The notes beneath the pieces are model-generated. The model saw nothing but the letters and a program-made list of their open reading frames with translations. It did not search any database and was not told where the DNA came from. Both the position numbers and the translations under genes were made by a program. A DNA stretch of 64,000 nt from Physcomitrium patens (lineage: Eukaryota > Streptophyta > Bryopsida > Funariales > Funariaceae), in NCBI RefSeq assembly GCF_000002425.4, contig NC_037258.1:585719-649718 (forward strand), read 5' to 3'. Shown here piece after piece: positions 60,661 to 64,000 of the stretch; the first letter of the stretch is position 1; the number at the start of each line of letters is the position of its first letter.

Positions 60661-63087
60661 ATGGCGGCCTGGAAACGTGAAAGCGTTGTTTCTGTGTTCG
60701 CCACGAATGAGAGTGCTGCGATTGGGGTGTGTGATGTGACTCCTGTGCACGAGACGCCACTGTGGCGATATGTCAAGCACGAACAAAATACCCTGGCGTG
60801 GGTTAGTCTCATCGTTGTTACGTTTCTATTATCGAGGAGATTGTGTTCCGTGTTGCGGTTGTTGATTCTGGGATACCGTCTTCCTGGTCCTCGAGCCCGA
60901 GCGTTTGATGGGCGATCCCAGTGTCTCTCCAAAGCTCAAACTCCTCAGATGCTTCAAGGTATTGCGGCCGGTTGTTGTAGCCAGAATCTTTAGGTGATGG
61001 CTATTGCAAGTTGCTAAGGCTTTATCACAACTGTTGGAGTGCATGATAAACGTTGTACTTTGAAGCTGTGTATGGGTCTTACTCTCTTCGACTCGCATCT
61101 GATGGTCCTTGAGCTAGTAGTTTGATAAGAGTCTCTCCCTCTCCCTCTCCCTCTTCTTCTCCTCAACAGATGCGGTTTGCACGTATTTATGTGCGGTAGG
61201 ATGATATTGTAGAACTTCTGGCTAGGCTTCACCAAGAGCACGGCCCACTGGTGAAGGTATGGACCGGCCCTGCGCAGTTGCTGGTGTCTGTGAAGGACGT
61301 TGACATTTTGCAGCACGTGTTTGAGCGAGCTCATGATCGCGTTCCAGTCCTTCGGATGGCGTTGCAGCTTCTTTACGGTCGACGAAGCCTGTTTACCTCC
61401 AACTACTCGAAGGTGAGCTGTCGGAGCCTGGTGTTGAGTTAGTTTAGGGTACGACGACTGCAGAGAGTAGCACCAGAATTTGGACCACTTTGGTTTGAAT
61501 GCCGCTTTGACGCATTATGATTGTTCGGCAGGCGTCACAATCACGGATGATGGTGGCTAAAGAGATCAATGGTCTAGTTTTAAGACAAGCGCACATTTCA
61601 TCAATCGAGGTAGCTGAAAAAATGACGCAGTTGGGGGGCTTGTCGAAGAATGGTTGCCATGATTTGGATTGCATGACCTTCTCAAAGCTGATGGCTTTCG
61701 CAGCACTAGGCACATCGCTTTATGGTGACGGGTACATGATCTGGCCGGTCGCCCGTGAGTTTGAGAGGGTGATGATGGAAGTGATGGAGGCTCTTCCCAT
61801 TTGGATGCGATATAGTGTGCCACCACTGTGGAATGCAAAATTTGTGGTGTTCTGGAAGCAATGTTTGAGGCTCAGAGACTTGGCTAGAGAACTGGCCGCC
61901 CATGGGAATCAGACAAGCATCCAGGAATCAGAGGATAGGGTTGAAGGTTTAAATATATTGGGAAAGTTACTGGAAGAGTTTGTGAGTGTATTATTTTCAA
62001 GGATGGGCATGGGAAGCTCAACAGTTGCCGAGCCAGGAGCAGCAGGAATGATGTCTCATGGCAGCCTAAATACTGCGGGAGTCCTATGCAACGTACTTGC
62101 TCAGCTTGCACGGCATCCTCACATTCAAACCAAAGTAAGATGCCACTTAGAAGTAGGCTAATTTAACGCATCTCAATTGACTTCACTCTTCCCAAACTTG
62201 ATGTCCTAATGTCTGCATCTTAAGAAGGCACAAACAGTGAACACGTTTTTTTATTGGTTGAAGTTTGATTGTTGCAGGTTCATAATGAGATATCGACCAT
62301 AAGTGGTTTCGATAAGTCCCTCACAGAAACTGATGTCCAAAAGATGATTTATCTAAACGCAACTGTGCTGGAGGCTGCTCGTCTACTCCCGACTGTACCA
62401 TTCCTGCAGCGATGCTCCGATGAACACGGTAAGATTACTTTGAGCTCAGGATTTTTTGCAGCTTTTCTTGGGGAGCCGTCCAAGATGCTTTCGATTGAAT
62501 TCAGACATACTTAACACTTTCCATGGCGCTTCTTCAGATATTGCGTTGCTACCTGGAGTTGTAATACCCGCGGGTGCGATTCTGACTGCACCTATTCAGC
62601 TTATTCAACGTGACACAGTTTACTGGGGCGATGATGCTGCCATCTTTAACCCTGATCGTTTCTTGAAACCTCGTAGAATCGCTTCGGGAGAATTAGCTAG
62701 TGAACAAAATCAAAATATCCCTCATCCATGTAACTTCACCAAAGAGCCTCTTCAACTGAATCCTGCTTTCTTGGTGTTTGGCGCTGGTTCTCGTTCCTGC
62801 ATTGGGTCCAGCTTGGCAGTGAAGCAAATCAGCATCCTTGTGACCGTTATCTTGAAGCGATTCGAGGTGAATGCTCTATCCCACTCTCTTCATATCTAAA
62901 TTGTAGACATCACTGGTTACAATCACTGAAATCTGATTTTCGAATTCATCGTTAGATCTTCAACAACGCTAACGATTCCTTCTGATTGACCTGTTAATAG
63001 CTGAAGGAGAATTTTGATAGCTCCGATGCCAAAGCCTACGAAAACATGAGCAGATCACCACCAAGGCTCACCCTCTCCCCCAGATGA
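60661..63087 (+). CDS. Cytochrome P450, six exons, family not assigned
   Basis: Haem-thiolate monooxygenase-type protein, expected on the endoplasmic reticulum. Exons are 60661-60958, 61213-61412, 61532-62134, 62278-62428, 62538-62866 and 63001-63087, together 1668 nt (555 aa). Features: a hydrophobic anchor at about 44-58 followed by the hinge RLPGPRAR (74-80), the K-helix EAAR (399-402), PDRF (456-459), and the haem loop FGAGSRSCIG (498-507) with Cys505. The I-helix (about 338-360, ending LAQLARHPHIQTK) lacks the usual [AG]Gx[DE]T and reads SHGSLNTA instead. The exon 2 acceptor at 61211-61212 was chosen because it alone keeps frame after the exon 1 donor. A short last exon gives an unusual Ser/Pro-rich end. 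The substrate cannot be inferred. Confidence 0.88.
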
Positions 63088-64000
63088 CATCATCATTTAA
63101 CTCTCATTCTCCTTGCCGGAGAATTTTTTCTGCCTACAGTGCCTGCATGTACACAACTGCTTTTCCTCGCATGGAATGTGGACAAAAGATCGCCACTTCA
63201 TCCACCATACTGGAGATGGGAAACATCCACTTGAATTATACATATTGATGGTGTGTAGTCCCTAAAAAGCATTGAGAAGGGCACCTGAAGAGCAGGTTTT
63301 TTCACATCCAAGAGATGGCGACAACGTCCTGGCCTCTGGTCTGTGGGTGTGTGTTCTGTAGAAACCATGCCGAAGCTTGTTTTTTTCTTTTCCTACGTCT
63401 TCTTAGCTCTGTCATGTAAACTTGAAGAAAGACCTGTATAAATCTGAAATGATCAGTGAGATGAGTTTTCGACAACTACTGGAGCAGCTCATTCGTATGT
63501 TTTAGATTCCGTTGGGTTCTCCCTCAAATTAGGGTTTTTCTTCGGGCCACTATCTCTTTTGTGTCGCCATTTTGAGTGTATCTGTCTGAAAAGGATATAT
63601 CCACAGTGTCTATGTAATACACCATGACGCTTGATTTAAAGTTTTTACTCAATGAAATTGAGAACTCTGATGTGCGTTCTTTATGCATCCTAGTGTACAA
63701 CTTCGTAAGCAACCGCTTGACTTTCTATATTAATACCTTCAGAAATAAAAGTGTGCTTTTCATTGAATGTGAAATCCTGGATCTGTTGTTTTTTGTGGAA
63801 GTTTTTGGCATTAATAATTCAAATATTGCAAAACGAACAGTATTTGCTTTTAGGGAAAATATCACACATACCCCTGAAATATCCAGAAATATCAAGAATA
63901 CCCCTTTATTCTTGAAAATAGCAAAACTATCCTTATACGCTATATTCTTGGTAATAGTAAATCTATCCTTATATGTGATAAACTTCATGTGCACCCCTTG
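63088..64000. other. 3' flank of the P450 gene, then AT-rich sequence
   Basis: Probable P450 3' UTR followed by AT-rich DNA. A diverged 36-bp tandem repeat occupies 63908-63979 at the window edge. No gene is seen. Confidence 0.55.
63908..63979 (+). repeat. Diverged 36-bp tandem repeat
   Basis: Two units, 63908-63943 and 63944-63979, share ATTCTTG, then AATAG and CTATCCTTATA at the same spacing. Sequence just before shows related CCCCT/AAATATC motifs, and the array may continue beyond the window. Confidence 0.7.

Noticed and set aside
59885-60786. Overlapping minus-strand frames upstream of the P450 gene
   Set aside because: Several overlapping frames of 93-159 codons lie in GC-richer leader DNA, none with a known motif, and one overlaps the P450 start in antisense.
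61170-61200. P450 exon 2 starting after CTCAACAG or GCGGTAG
   Set aside because: The first leaves an in-frame stop before the conserved sequence, and the second does not match the phase left by exon 1. The acceptor at 61211-61212 keeps frame and gives a normal P450 segment.

Overview
This is a nuclear window from a land plant. The evidence is spliced genes with GT-AG introns, a nucleus-encoded plastid ribosomal protein, a plant-specific PHD protein family, and Ty3/gypsy chromoviruses and Ty1/copia elements. I lean towards a bryophyte, probably a moss. The reasons are gene islands of moderate GC set in very AT-rich, TA-microsatellite-rich spacer, an unplaced P450, and an unusual giant version of the AIPP2-type PHD protein. 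The taxonomic placement is inference.

Layout. 1-1000: decayed Ty1/copia fragment. 1000-3300: AT-rich spacer. 3300-5080: GC-richer sequence without a recognisable gene. 5085-7206 (minus): a complete four-exon eIF4A gene, 413 aa. 7207-8600: its upstream region. 8600-16260: an AT-rich desert with TA arrays and one imperfect direct repeat. 16260-19485: leader/promoter territory. 19486-31044 (plus): a 14-exon gene for a protein of about 2438 aa with two PHD fingers, a CCHC zinc knuckle, the AIPP2-family domain and an RD/RE plus RS tail. 32376-34051 (plus): a three-exon gene with a DUF2945 (Hva1_TUDOR) domain and an acidic middle. 35769-36317 (plus): plastid ribosomal protein bL28. 36318-41150: spacer ending in a GC-rich, G-box-bearing island that stops abruptly. 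41390-59470: a nested retrotransposon complex in which gypsy B sits inside gypsy A, and gypsy A sits in the 5' part of a copia element. 60661-63087 (plus): a six-exon cytochrome P450, 555 aa. 63088-64000: AT-rich tail.

The host genes do not form a pathway. They are a translation factor, a putative chromatin/Pol II regulator, a small Tudor-like protein, a plastid ribosomal protein and a P450. The least ordinary host gene is the PHD gene. It joins modules known from the plant BAH-PHD-CPL2 silencing complex (histone-reading PHD plus AIPP2 domain) to an SR-protein-like tail. Exon junctions below were worked out by hand from splice sites and frame, and the reconstructed coding lengths are all multiples of three. 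Among the repeats, the gypsy LTRs share a conserved hairpin just downstream of the TATA box and a heat-shock-element-like block, and the left edge of gypsy A carries two tandem, non-identical LTR copies.
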